A stretch of 64,000 nucleotides of DNA from Nocardia fusca NBRC 14340 (GTDB lineage: Bacteria; Actinomycetota; Actinomycetes; Mycobacteriales; Mycobacteriaceae), in contig NZ_BDCU01000008.1 in assembly GCF_001618425.1 (NCBI RefSeq), positions 269,388 to 333,387 on the forward strand. The letters run 5' to 3'. Positions 48,693-58,300 of the stretch are shown one piece after another. Each line of letters opens with the position of its first letter. Position 1 is the first letter of the stretch. The notes beneath the pieces are model-generated. The model had not been told where the DNA came from, did not search any database, and saw only the letters and a list, made by a program, of their open reading frames with translations. The translations under genes were made by a program, and so were the position numbers.

Positions 48693-49709
48693 GTGAGTCA
48701 GTCGAAAAAGGGTGGGCTGGGACGCGGTCTGGCGGCATTGATCCCGACGGGACCGGCGCCGGTCGCGGCGGGTCTGGGGACCGAGGCGGCCAATGCGGTG
48801 ATCGGACTGGATCCCGGGCCCCGCCCAGCATCCACCTATCTTCATCAGGTGCCGGAACCCGTGGAGGTCCCGGAGCTGGCCTCGGCCGGTGACGCGGTGT
48901 ATCGAGAGATAGCACCGGACAAGATCGAGGCGAACCCCAAGCAGCCGCGTCAGTATTTCGACGACGAGGCCCTCGCGGAACTCGTCCACTCGGTCCGGGA
49001 ATTCGGGCTGATGCAGCCGATCGTGGTTCGGGAAATCGAATCGGGCAGTGGCCGCTATCAGCTCATCATGGGTGAGCGGCGCTGGCGGGCATGCCAGCAG
49101 GCCGGTCTGGAAACCATCCCGGCCATCGTTCGTGAGACCAACGACGATGCCATGCTCCGGGACGCGCTGCTGGAGAATATCCACCGCGTTCAACTGAACC
49201 CACTCGAAGAGGCAGCGGCCTATCAGCAGCTGCTCGAAGAGTTCGGGGTCACCCAGGAGGAACTGGCAACCCGGCTCGGCCGGTCCCGGCCGGTGGTGAC
49301 CAATATGATCCGGCTGCTGAAACTACCGATTCCGGTGCAGCGCCGGGTCGCGGCCGGCGTGCTCTCCGCCGGGCATGCGCGCGCGTTGCTCGGTCTGGAG
49401 GGTGGCGCCGATGCACAGGAAGTGCTTGCGGCCCGGATCGTAGCCGAGGGGCTGTCGGTGCGTTCCACCGAGGAAGCGGTGAAGCTGGCGAACCGGGAGG
49501 AGGAGCCGCCCAAACCTCCGGCGCCGAAGCGGCCGCCGATCCACTCCCCTGGACTACAGGATGTGGCCGACCGCTTGTCGACATCGTTCGATACCAAGGT
49601 TTCGGTGAGTCTCGGAAAACGGAAGGGCAAGATCGTGGTCGAGTTCGGATCGGTGGACGATCTGGAACGAATTGTCGAGCTGATGATGCAGACAGCACTC
49701 GAAAACTGA
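48693..49709 (+). CDS. parB: ParB/Spo0J centromere-binding protein
   Basis: The 338-residue protein has the N-terminal CTPase/ParB domain with NPKQPRQYF and GERRWRA. A helix-turn-helix ([24 protein letters not shown]) and C-terminal dimerisation region make up the rest. It binds the parS sites listed here and spreads as a CTP clamp. GTG 48693 matches the family start [17 protein letters not shown]; upstream frame is unsupported. Confidence 0.96.
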   Translation: MSQSKKGGLGRGLAALIPTGPAPVAAGLGTEAANAVIGLDPGPRPASTYLHQVPEPVEVPELASAGDAVYREIAPDKIEANPKQPRQYFDDEALAELVHSVREFGLMQPIVVREIESGSGRYQLIMGERRWRACQQAGLETIPAIVRETNDDAMLRDALLENIHRVQLNPLEEAAAYQQLLEEFGVTQEELATRLGRSRPVVTNMIRLLKLPIPVQRRVAAGVLSAGHARALLGLEGGADAQEVLAARIVAEGLSVRSTEEAVKLANREEEPPKPPAPKRPPIHSPGLQDVADRLSTSFDTKVSVSLGKRKGKIVVEFGSVDDLERIVELMMQTALEN

Positions 49710-49885
49710 AATTTCCGCCGTGTCGCCCGCGCAACCTCTCCCTCGAAGCTGAAACGTCACTGTGACAGCGTCTGGTCGTGGGGTCAGAGCGCGGCTACGG
49801 GAATCAATCGAAGATCACGGTGACGCGAAATGAGGCGGGTTCGCTTGATCGCATATTCTGGCTGTCGAGAAAACTATGATGCGGC

Positions 49886-50653
49886 GTGAGCGTAGACGAA
49901 TCGGATAGCTGGAGGCTGAGCAGAGCGGTGTCGACCAGCGTCACAGGACTAACCCTGGAGAGCATCAGCCGGCTACCGGCTCATGCCCGCCGCTGTGTGT
50001 TCTGGGAAATGGATCCCGCGGTGGCCGCGGACTCGTGCGGATTCAGCGATCCGGTGTTCGAGAAGGAAGCCTGGATCTCGACGGTCATGCTCGAATGGGG
50101 TTCCTGCGGCCAATTGGCTACCGTCGACGACAAAACCGTCGGTTGTGCCCTCTACGCGCCGCCCCGGGTCGTTCCGCGTGCCGGCCTCTTCCCCACCTCC
50201 CCCGTGAGCCCCGACGCGATACTGCTCACCACCCTCGGTACGGAGTATCCCGACCTGGATGGCGATATCGCCTACCGTCTGGTGCAGGGCGTGGTCACCG
50301 ACCTGGTCCGGCGAGGTGTGCGCGCACTGGAAGCGTTCGGTATCCGCGGGACCCCGTCGAGCACCGCCCTGTCCGACCGGCCCACCGGGACCATGCGCCT
50401 GATGGAACGGATCGGCGCCCCCGATCGCGGTACGCGCGGATCCAGCATGGACTGCAGCCCCCAGAACTGCATGATCGAATCCGACTTCCTGGAGGAGGTC
50501 GGATTCGAGGTGGTGGCGCCGCACCATCGCTTTCCACGGTTGCGGCTCGAACTCGACTCCGACCACGGCTGGAAGGAAGATGTCGAGCACGCTCTCGACC
50601 AGCTACTGGCCGCCGCGTCGATGACCGTGCCGACCCGGGTCCTCACGTTGTAG
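49886..50653 (+). CDS. GNAT-like protein (Rv3916c family)
   Basis: The 255-residue protein has an acetyltransferase-like core with a LRLVQGVVTDLVRRGVRALEAFG-type helix/strand pattern, but the acetyl-CoA loop is not clearly canonical. It is the conserved neighbour between parB and cwlM in mycobacteria. No function is known. The GTG start begins SVDESDSW; later GTGs are possible. It is convergent with cwlM. Confidence 0.7.
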   Translation: MSVDESDSWRLSRAVSTSVTGLTLESISRLPAHARRCVFWEMDPAVAADSCGFSDPVFEKEAWISTVMLEWGSCGQLATVDDKTVGCALYAPPRVVPRAGLFPTSPVSPDAILLTTLGTEYPDLDGDIAYRLVQGVVTDLVRRGVRALEAFGIRGTPSSTALSDRPTGTMRLMERIGAPDRGTRGSSMDCSPQNCMIESDFLEEVGFEVVAPHHRFPRLRLELDSDHGWKEDVEHALDQLLAAASMTVPTRVLTL

Positions 50654-50674
50654 AACCGCCGGCCGGGGAACTCG

Positions 50675-51868
50675 CTATCCGCTGTCGGCGGCGGCGAGTT
50701 CTTCGGCCAGCAGTTCGGCGAAAGTGTATGTGCCGGTGGGCTGATCGTCCTGCCCGAGCAGGTAGAGGCGCTTCACCGAGATCAGGATCGCTTCCGCGAT
50801 GACATCGCGCATCCGGGGACTGGCCAGCACCGAGGCATCGTACTGGTTGGTGACATAGCCGAGATCGACCTGAACGGTCGGCATCTTGGTCAGACGCAGC
50901 AGGTCCCAGGTACGCGGATGAGTGCGGCAGTCCTGCAGCGAGGTACGGGCCACCACCTCGCGCTGGATGAACCCGGCCAGGACCTGCCCGATCATGGAGA
51001 CCGACCCGTGCGAATTACCGAAGTAGAACCCGGCGACACCGTTGGCCATGGGACTGGAATTGGACGCGCACCGCAGCGAGATCATCAGATCCGCGTCGAA
51101 GGCGTTGGAGGTTTCCGCGCGTTCCACATCGGTCGGATTGCTCCCCCACGGGCGGGACAGGAAGGTTTCCATCCCGGTGGCCGCCATCCGGCCCTCCAGC
51201 CGGCTGGCCAGATCCCACAGGACCTCCGATTCGTACACGTCGCCGAATTCGGTGGGCACGGCCCGGCCACGGTCGTCTCCACCCAGGCCCGGATCGATGA
51301 CGATGCGTTTACCGGTGAGCTGCGGCCCGGCCCGGTGCACCACTTCCTCCTCGGCGATCCGGTGCGGATTACCGCCGGTGACCCGGGCACCGAGCAGTTC
51401 CAGCGAACGCAGCGTGTCGGGACCGCAGATACCGTCGGCCGACAGGCCGATCTCGCGCTGGAACGAGGTCAACCCCTCGTGGGTGTGCGGACCGAAGAAC
51501 CCGTCCACCCGGTGCACATAGAACCCGAGATCCTGCAGCCGGCGCTGTAGCGTCGCCACATCGTCGCCGTAGAGCGGTGCGGAGAGCTGGTAGATGAGGG
51601 TGCGGGCGCCCAGCCGATACGACGCCTCTTTCAATGCCCGATAGGTGGCCGGACCGACGACGCCGTCGACCAGCAATCCGCGGTGCTGCTGAAACGCACG
51701 CACCGCGGAATCGAGCTGGTAATCGAAGGTGGCTTCGGTGTCTTTCCAGTATTCGCCCGCGCTATCGGTGTCCACGCCGTTGTGCGCGTGCAGGAACCCC
51801 AGACTTGCCAGGGTGCTCCGAACCTCTGCTACGGCTGGACCGGTGTCGCCGTGACGAAGTCGGTGCAT
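50675..51868 (-). CDS. cwlM: CwlM: catalytically degenerate amidase-fold regulator of peptidoglycan synthesis
   Basis: The 397-residue protein has two peptidoglycan-binding domains (~5-75 and ~90-160) and an Amidase_3 domain (~185-365). Three of four zinc ligands are replaced: VIDPGLGG has Leu for the first His, SLRCAS has Arg for the second His, and VQVDLG has Asp for the Glu. In mycobacteria CwlM phosphorylated by PknB stimulates MurA. A TGTYTFAELL tail (Thr378, Thr380, Thr382) resembles the C-terminal phosphosite region. Confidence 0.94.
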   Translation of the reverse strand: MHRLRHGDTGPAVAEVRSTLASLGFLHAHNGVDTDSAGEYWKDTEATFDYQLDSAVRAFQQHRGLLVDGVVGPATYRALKEASYRLGARTLIYQLSAPLYGDDVATLQRRLQDLGFYVHRVDGFFGPHTHEGLTSFQREIGLSADGICGPDTLRSLELLGARVTGGNPHRIAEEEVVHRAGPQLTGKRIVIDPGLGGDDRGRAVPTEFGDVYESEVLWDLASRLEGRMAATGMETFLSRPWGSNPTDVERAETSNAFDADLMISLRCASNSSPMANGVAGFYFGNSHGSVSMIGQVLAGFIQREVVARTSLQDCRTHPRTWDLLRLTKMPTVQVDLGYVTNQYDASVLASPRMRDVIAEAILISVKRLYLLGQDDQPTGTYTFAELLAEELAAADSG

Positions 51869-52043
51869 GCGTGAGGGCCCTTCCTTCCGTCAATCCCGGG
51901 TACCCACTCATGCGACGGCCTACACCCTCGCACGACGGAGCGTGGTCGATTCTGTCAGACCCGGACCGGAATTCGACAATCTTGGTCAGGGCATACTACG
52001 GCGCGTCGCCGCGTCACGGCCGCTTGTTGGCGTATTCGAGACG

Positions 52044-52376
52044 TCAGATCATGTCTTCGAGTTCCCGCAGGAGAGCGGCCTTGCCCTTGGCTCCGACGAT
52101 CTGTTTCACCGGCTTGCCACCGGCAAAAAGGATCATAGTCGGGATACTCATCACCTGATAATCGCGGGCGGTCTCGGGGTTGGCGTCGATGTCCAGTTTG
52201 GCCACCGTGAGTTTCTCGCCGTGCGAACCCGCGATCTCCTCCAGCACCGGGGCGACCATCTTGCACGGCCCGCACCAGGTGGCCCAGAAATCGACCAGCA
52301 CCGGCTTCTCGCTCAGCAGCACGTCGTCGGCGAACGACTTGTCGGTGACGGTGACCGTGTTGGTGCTTTCGGACAT
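52044..52376 (-). CDS. trxA: Thioredoxin
   Basis: The 110-residue protein has the active site WCGPC (Cys35, Cys38) and cis-Pro motif SIPTM. It reduces protein disulfides. 41 bases downstream of trxB in the same orientation. Confidence 0.97.
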   Translation of the reverse strand: MSESTNTVTVTDKSFADDVLLSEKPVLVDFWATWCGPCKMVAPVLEEIAGSHGEKLTVAKLDIDANPETARDYQVMSIPTMILFAGGKPVKQIVGAKGKAALLRELEDMI

Positions 52377-52417
52377 GGGTGTTCTCCTTGATCTCCCAGG
52401 CGCGACGCGCCCGCGGG

Positions 52418-53407
52418 TCAGTTCGCTACGGCGACGTCGACCGGCTGGTCGGCGTGCCGCAGCGTATTGCTGGTGATATCGCCCTTTTCGGCGAGCCAGC
52501 GTTCGGCGTCGATGGCGGCGCGGCAGCCTGTGCCGGCGGCGGTGATCGCCTGCATATAGGTGTGGTCGACCAGGTCGCCGGCGGCGAAGACGCCCTCGAC
52601 GGTGGTCTGGGTGCCCGGCTCACGCACCTGCACGTATCCCTCGGCGTTCAGATCGACCTGGCCGCGGACGAGTTCACTGCGCGGATCATGGCCGATCGCC
52701 ACGAACAGGCCGGTGGCGGCGAGTTCGGAAGTTTCGCCGGTGCGGGTGTCACGCAGGGTCAGTGAGGTGACGCTGGTCTTGCCGTGTACCCGGACGACTT
52801 CGGCGTTGAGATGGAAGCGGATCTTCTCGTTGGACTTGGCGCGTTCGAGCATGATGCGCGAGGCGCGGAACTCTTCGCGCCGGTGCACCACGGTGACGCT
52901 GGCGGCGAATTTGGTGAGGAAGATCGCCTCTTCCATCGCCGAGTCGCCGCCGCCGACCACCACGATGTCCTGGCCCTTGAAGAAGAAGCCGTCGCAGGTG
53001 GCGCACGCGCTCACGCCGCGGCCGAGCAGATCCTGCTCGCCGGGGACGTCGAGGTAGCGGGCGGCCGAACCCATGGCGAGGATCACCGCGTGCGCTTCGT
53101 ACACATCGTCGCCCACGGTGATCTTCTTCACCGGGCCGCTCAGGTCGATCGCGTCCACATCTTCGGTGCGGATATCGGCACCGAAGCGTTTGGCCTGCTC
53201 ACGCATCTGTTCCATGAGATCGGGGCCCATGATGCCGTCGCGGAAACCGGGGAAGTTCTCCACCTCGGTGGTGGTCATCAGCGCGCCGCCGAATTGGGTG
53301 CCCTCGAACACCAGCGGCTGGAGTTCGGCGCGGGCGGCGTACACGGCGGCGGTGTAACCGGCCGGTCCGGAGCCGACGATGATCAGGTCGCGAACTGGCG
53401 TGCTCAT
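52418..53407 (-). CDS. trxB: Thioredoxin reductase
   Basis: The 329-residue flavoprotein has FAD site [10 protein letters not shown], active-site CATC (Cys135, Cys138), NADPH site [10 protein letters not shown] and C-terminal GVFAAGD. It passes electrons from NADPH to thioredoxin. Co-oriented with trxA. Confidence 0.97.
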   Translation of the reverse strand: MSTPVRDLIIVGSGPAGYTAAVYAARAELQPLVFEGTQFGGALMTTTEVENFPGFRDGIMGPDLMEQMREQAKRFGADIRTEDVDAIDLSGPVKKITVGDDVYEAHAVILAMGSAARYLDVPGEQDLLGRGVSACATCDGFFFKGQDIVVVGGGDSAMEEAIFLTKFAASVTVVHRREEFRASRIMLERAKSNEKIRFHLNAEVVRVHGKTSVTSLTLRDTRTGETSELAATGLFVAIGHDPRSELVRGQVDLNAEGYVQVREPGTQTTVEGVFAAGDLVDHTYMQAITAAGTGCRAAIDAERWLAEKGDITSNTLRHADQPVDVAVAN

Positions 53408-53555
53408 GGGACCCTTCCAGAAAAGCTAGCGGGGACGATTCGGTCAACAACAGGGTAGACGCGCTTTGTTCCCGGTCCCCCGCGCCCGGCTGGTGCCGTC
53501 GGGCACGGGCCGACCGCAGGTCCCGGGCGGCCCGCAGCGCAGGCCGGGGAGATGC

Positions 53556-54413
53556 CTAGCCGATATCGGTTGTGGCGAGGACATCGGGGTTACCGGGGGC
53601 GCAGCCGGGACCGACCACCACGGCGGTGATCTGCGCTCCGTTGCGGCCCCCGACCAGGATGAGGACCGCTTCGCGGCCGTGGAAATCCATATCGGCCGAC
53701 CCCAGCACCGGACGATCTATTCCGGCGGCCTGTACGCAGGCCGTGAGTGCGGCGGGATCGGCGAGGTGACCGCCGGCGTCGTTGCGGCCGAGCGCGCGCA
53801 GCGCCACCGCGGTATCGAGCCCGGAGTCCGGTTCGATGCTCGCGGAGGGCGGTGGGGCCGCCGTGGGGGCGGTCTCCCTGTCGGAACCACCGGCGGCGAC
53901 GAACGCGGCACCGATGGCGACCACGATTACTGCCGCGGCGGCGAGCCCCGCCGCGAGCCGACGCCGCCTGCGGCGGGCGTCCAGGGAGACGGGCGCGGCG
54001 AGGCCCGCGGGCTCGAAAGGTGCTCCGGGACCGGTCTCGTCGTGTGCTGGGAGCGTGGAACCGAATGCCGGTGGCGGGATATCGGAAGGGTCCGGTGGTG
54101 AATCGTTCGGTGGATCGGCGAGCCCGGTCCACGCGGTATCGGTTCCGGAGTCGCCTCCCGGCCGGCCCAGCGATTCGGCCAGTGCGTCCAGGCGGGCGGC
54201 GATATCACCGGGGATCGGACGGGTGATCCGCTCGGAGGTGCCCAGGGCCGCCAGCGACCCGCGGAGCTCGTCCAGCGAGTCGAGATAGCGTTTCGCGTCC
54301 GGGTCGCGCTGTACCGCGGGCCACAGGTGAGCACTGAGCTCCGGATCGATATTTCCGGCGTGCAGATCGGCGAGCAACTCCGCCGGGAAAGGAGGTTGCG
54401 GAATGGGGCTCAT
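53556..54413 (-). CDS. rsmA: Anti-sigma factor of SigM (RsmA-like)
   Basis: The 285-residue protein has a cytoplasmic N-terminus (~1-150), one membrane helix (~154-177) after an Arg-rich stop, and an extracellular C-terminal domain. It lacks the HxxxCxxC of ZAS anti-sigma factors. It is 130 bases downstream of sigM, in the conserved sigM-anti-sigma pair. Assignment is mainly by position. Confidence 0.85.
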   Translation of the reverse strand: MSPIPQPPFPAELLADLHAGNIDPELSAHLWPAVQRDPDAKRYLDSLDELRGSLAALGTSERITRPIPGDIAARLDALAESLGRPGGDSGTDTAWTGLADPPNDSPPDPSDIPPPAFGSTLPAHDETGPGAPFEPAGLAAPVSLDARRRRRRLAAGLAAAAVIVVAIGAAFVAAGGSDRETAPTAAPPPSASIEPDSGLDTAVALRALGRNDAGGHLADPAALTACVQAAGIDRPVLGSADMDFHGREAVLILVGGRNGAQITAVVVGPGCAPGNPDVLATTDIG

Positions 54414-54543
54414 GACCTGCACACCTCCAATGCTGCTGCGTCCATCTGACTCGGATACCGATTCCTGCGGCCGGTTTTCTGTACTCCCTCGGGTACATAC
54501 CGTTCGGGAGGAAAAATGTGTCACTGGTACTGACGCGAGGGCA

Positions 54544-55122
54544 CTACATCTGGTTCCTCTCCACGTGCAGAGAATCCAGTTCGGTCTTCAGGCGCTGCCG
54601 GGCCCGCGCGCATCTGCTCTTGACTGTGCCCACCGGAACACCGAGCAGTTCCGCGGCGTCCGCGACGCTGTACCCTTCCACGTCGACCGCGACGACCGCG
54701 GCCCGCTGGTCCGGTGGAAGCCGGAAAAGCGCGCGTTCGAGCACCAGCGAGATATCGACCCGGCTGTAATCGTCGGTGTCGTCGGAGATCTCGGGCCATA
54801 CCTCCGGCGCCAGGAACAGCGTGGGCCGCGCGCGGTTGCGGCGGATCCGGTCGAGGCAGGCGTTCACCACGATGCGGTGCAGCCAGGTGCGCACCCCGGA
54901 TTCCGCCCGGAAGGAAGCCGCGTTGCGGTGTGCGGACAGCAGCGCCTCCTGCAGGGCGTCGGCCGCGTCCTCCGGGGTGTAGCAGACGCGTACCGCGGTC
55001 TGCCACAGATGATCGTTGTGCCTGCGGATCAGTTCGGCGAAAGCATGCGGTGCACCGTTCGCGTGGGCCCGCAGCAGATCTGTATCGGTTGTCGTATCCA
55101 GGTGGGATCCCCCTGTTCCCAC
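54544..55122 (-). CDS. sigM: ECF sigma factor SigM
   Basis: The ~192-residue ECF sigma factor has region 2 (DAADALQEALLSAHRNAASFR, WLHRIVVNACLDRIRR) and region 4 (LPPDQRAAVVAVDVEGYSVADAAELLGVPVGTVKSR). The start is uncertain: GTG 55122 gives VGTGGSH, GTG 55161 is the alternative, and the frame runs further with no support. Homology begins at TDTDLLRAHANG. Confidence 0.93.
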   Translation of the reverse strand: MGTGGSHLDTTTDTDLLRAHANGAPHAFAELIRRHNDHLWQTAVRVCYTPEDAADALQEALLSAHRNAASFRAESGVRTWLHRIVVNACLDRIRRNRARPTLFLAPEVWPEISDDTDDYSRVDISLVLERALFRLPPDQRAAVVAVDVEGYSVADAAELLGVPVGTVKSRCARARQRLKTELDSLHVERNQM

Positions 55123-55343
55123 CGCAGCGGCTCGTGTCCCGGCACGACCCCCCGCGTTCACTTCGGACGCCAATAGCCAACCCCTTGGACAGCGCTCACG
55201 GCAGCGACGACAGCCGGTGATCCGGTACCGACAATCACTGCGGTGGGCAGCGTGCGGAATCGAACCCCTGATCCCGCCGGGCTCCCTGCTGAGAGCGCGG
55301 AGCGCGATCATATCCCGGCAATTGATTCGGCGGCAACCGATCT

Positions 55344-55371
55344 CGGCCCGCACACGTGCACGTGCGGGCCG
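55344..55371 (-). terminator. Terminator after murJ
   Basis: The 10-bp stem CGGCCCGCAC / complement with an 8-base loop lies 16 bases after the murJ stop, separating it from sigM. Confidence 0.7.
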
Positions 55372-55386
55372 CTCGGAACGCATCGA

Positions 55387-58300
55387 TCAGCGTTCGGCTT
55401 CGAACCCGAGTTCGGCGATGGAGCTCTGGAACTGCGCCCCCGAATTACCCAGTCCGGTAACCCAGATGAGGACGTAGCGCGCCGATTGATCGGTCTGGAT
55501 CGGAACCTCGGTCACCCCGTCGCCCAGGACGGCCGTGCCGACGAGCTGGGTCTGATCGAGGGTGGCCGCCTCGGTGGGCGAGGTGCGGATCTCGACACTG
55601 GTTCCCGGAGTGGACGAGGTTATCGAGACCTTGGTCAGCGTCGCGGGACTGGGCAGCGTGGCCAGCAGTCCGACGCCCTTCTTCAGCGCCGGAAACTGCT
55701 GGAAGTACTGGTCGGTGCGCCAGGAGGTCGCGGGATCACCGTCCGTGGTGGTGGCGGCGCCGGACGGATCGTCGGGGGTGCCCTCCGGGGAGAACACGAC
55801 CACTCCGCTGGCCGGCACCGGCACCCCGTCGGCCGCGGCGGGAGCCGACGACGGACCCGCCGATGTCTCCGAGGCATCCGGCGCGCGACTGGTGGTGAGA
55901 CCGATGACCTTCTGCTCGTTGAGCGGCTCGCTGGAATCACCCGGGGCGAAAACGCTGACCAGCCACCAGATGACGATGCCGACGACCAGGGCGGTGAGGA
56001 TGCCCAGGGCCACCATGATCCACATCATCCGCTGCGATTTCTCGCGTTCGGCGGCGAGCAGTTCCGGATCGGCCAGCGATTCGTCGGCCGGTGCCGGGGC
56101 CCGCTGCCCGAGTCGCAGCACCGGAATGAAATCGGTCTTCTGGTCCACCACCGACGCCTGCTCCAGCACATGCTGGATGGTCGCGGCGGTCCGGACACCC
56201 TTGTCGGGTTCCAGCGACCGTACCGCCACCGCGGAGATCTCGAACGGGACCTCGGGCCGGATCTGGCGGGGTTCCACCGGAGTGCCGTCGGGGCCGAAAT
56301 CGGCCGGAGGCAGGCCGCCGACCGTCGCGGCGTTACCGATCGTTCCGCCCTGGCGCAGCGGCCAGCGGGCGGTCATGAGGGCGTACAGCATGGCGCCCAG
56401 ACCACGAACATCGCTCTGCGGATCCGCGTCACCCAGGGTGCCGGGAAAGGCCAGCACCGCATCGCCGGACGCACTGATGCGGATCCGGTCCGGATGGTCG
56501 ATGGACAGGGCTCCGCCGCTGCGGTGGGCCATTTCGGTGGCCGAGGCGAGGACGCGGATGGCGCGCGCGGCACCGATCGGCGACGGGACGGTTTCGGCCA
56601 TCTCGCGCAGTGAACGGCCCGGGGTCCATTCGGCGACCACGATGCCGCCGGAACTACCGCGCACCACGTCCAGCACCCGGGCCAGACCCGGAGAGTTGAT
56701 CCGGCCCAGTCTCAGGGTCCGGGACAAGATCGCCTGCGGACCGTCCTGGCCGGAATTACCGGCGGCCTTCTGATCGGCGTCGACGAAGGTCAGCGCGACC
56801 TCACGGTCGAGTTTGATATCGAGTGCCTGCCAGAACCGCAGCCCACGCGCCCCGCCGTGCCCGGCCAGCAGCCGGTAACGGCCACCGGCGACCGAGGCAC
56901 CGGGAATGAGCTCGGGCCCGCGCTGAACCCGGCTGGACCGGGTCATCGGCGGAACCGGGATCATGCCGGTGTCGTAGACCGGGTCGGTGGCCGAGACCGT
57001 CGCACCGGTCTGGTGCAGCTGCTCTTCCGACAGGTGTTCGCCGGGTTCTTCCGGTTCGTATCCGTCATCCGATCCGCCCGTGAAGCGCGCGGTTTCGTCG
57101 TCGTGGGGGTAGGGCCCCGATTCTGCCCGCTGCTCCGCCGGGTACGCCGGATCGTGCGCGGACGGTCCACCGACCCCGCGCTGGGTGTGCGGGTCGCCCG
57201 GTTCCGTCTGCCCCGGGGGAACATCGGTGGACATGCGACCGCTCGCCGGATTCGAGGAAGAATCGGCGGCTGGGCGCTCGCCCACCGCGTCGTCGCTCAC
57301 CCTCGGACCTCCTTCGCCCTGGTATGCCGCAACTTCAGCGGTCCTGCCTCTTGTGCTCGTCTGCCGAACAGGGTACGGGAACTGGCCCGCGCCGGTGCGC
57401 TCAACCGAGTCCGGCCGGATCACCGGCAGCACCATGGTGCTCTGCGCGTCCATGGCCGAGTCGAAGCCGGAGTACGCCAGGTACGGATCCGGCCGGTGCA
57501 GAACGCGGGTGGCGTATTCCTCCTCGGCGGGTCCGAGGTCGATCTCGGGGGCCGGCGGGGTGATGCCGAGGCGGCGCGAGACGGCCACCGTGATCGCGAC
57601 GACCTCGGGGATACCGGCCAGGCGCATCAGCCCGAATGCCACCGCGAACATGACGATCGCGGTGATACCCACCCGGATGAACGATCCGGGACCGCCGAGT
57701 GATTCGGTCAGCCGGTCCAGTCCCATGACCCGGTCCGCGATGAGCATGACCGCACCGCCGGCCAGCGAAGCCAGTAGCACCCGGCTGACCGTCCGCCCGA
57801 CATTGGCCATCCGCAGATCGCCCAGGCTGCGGTGCAGCAGGTAGCCGCCGATCACCGCGCCGGTGGTGAAGCCGAGGCCGGTCGCGACGCCGAGCACGAT
57901 CACCACCTGCTGACTGCTCTCGGCGATGAATGGGGCCAGCGCCGAGAACAGGATCTTGATGGTGGTGATCCCGAGGATGATCCAGGTGGGTGTCCAGGCC
58001 TGTTCGCGGGCGTAGAACACGCGCAGATGAATCAGCACCAGCGAGTAGGGGATCAGGGTGAACGCCGAGAAGCTCACCGCGGTACCGAGCCGGGAGGCGT
58101 CCTCGGCGAACCGGGCGTAGCCGAACAGCGCGTCGCCGACCTGCGGCCCGGCGATCGTCAGGAAGGTGACGATGGGGATCAGCGCGATCATGGTCAGCCG
58201 GGTGGCGGCCGAGAGATCGTCGACCACCGCGGGGGTGTCGTCGTTGGCGGCGTTGCGGCTCAGCCGGGGCATGATCGCGGTGAGCAGGGTTACGCCGATG

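Noticed and set aside
55246..55285. tRNA-like T-arm text (AATCGAACCCCTGAT) upstream of sigM
   Set aside because: The acceptor and T stems do not pair and no anticodon arm follows. At most it is a decayed tRNA fragment; it is not reported as a gene.
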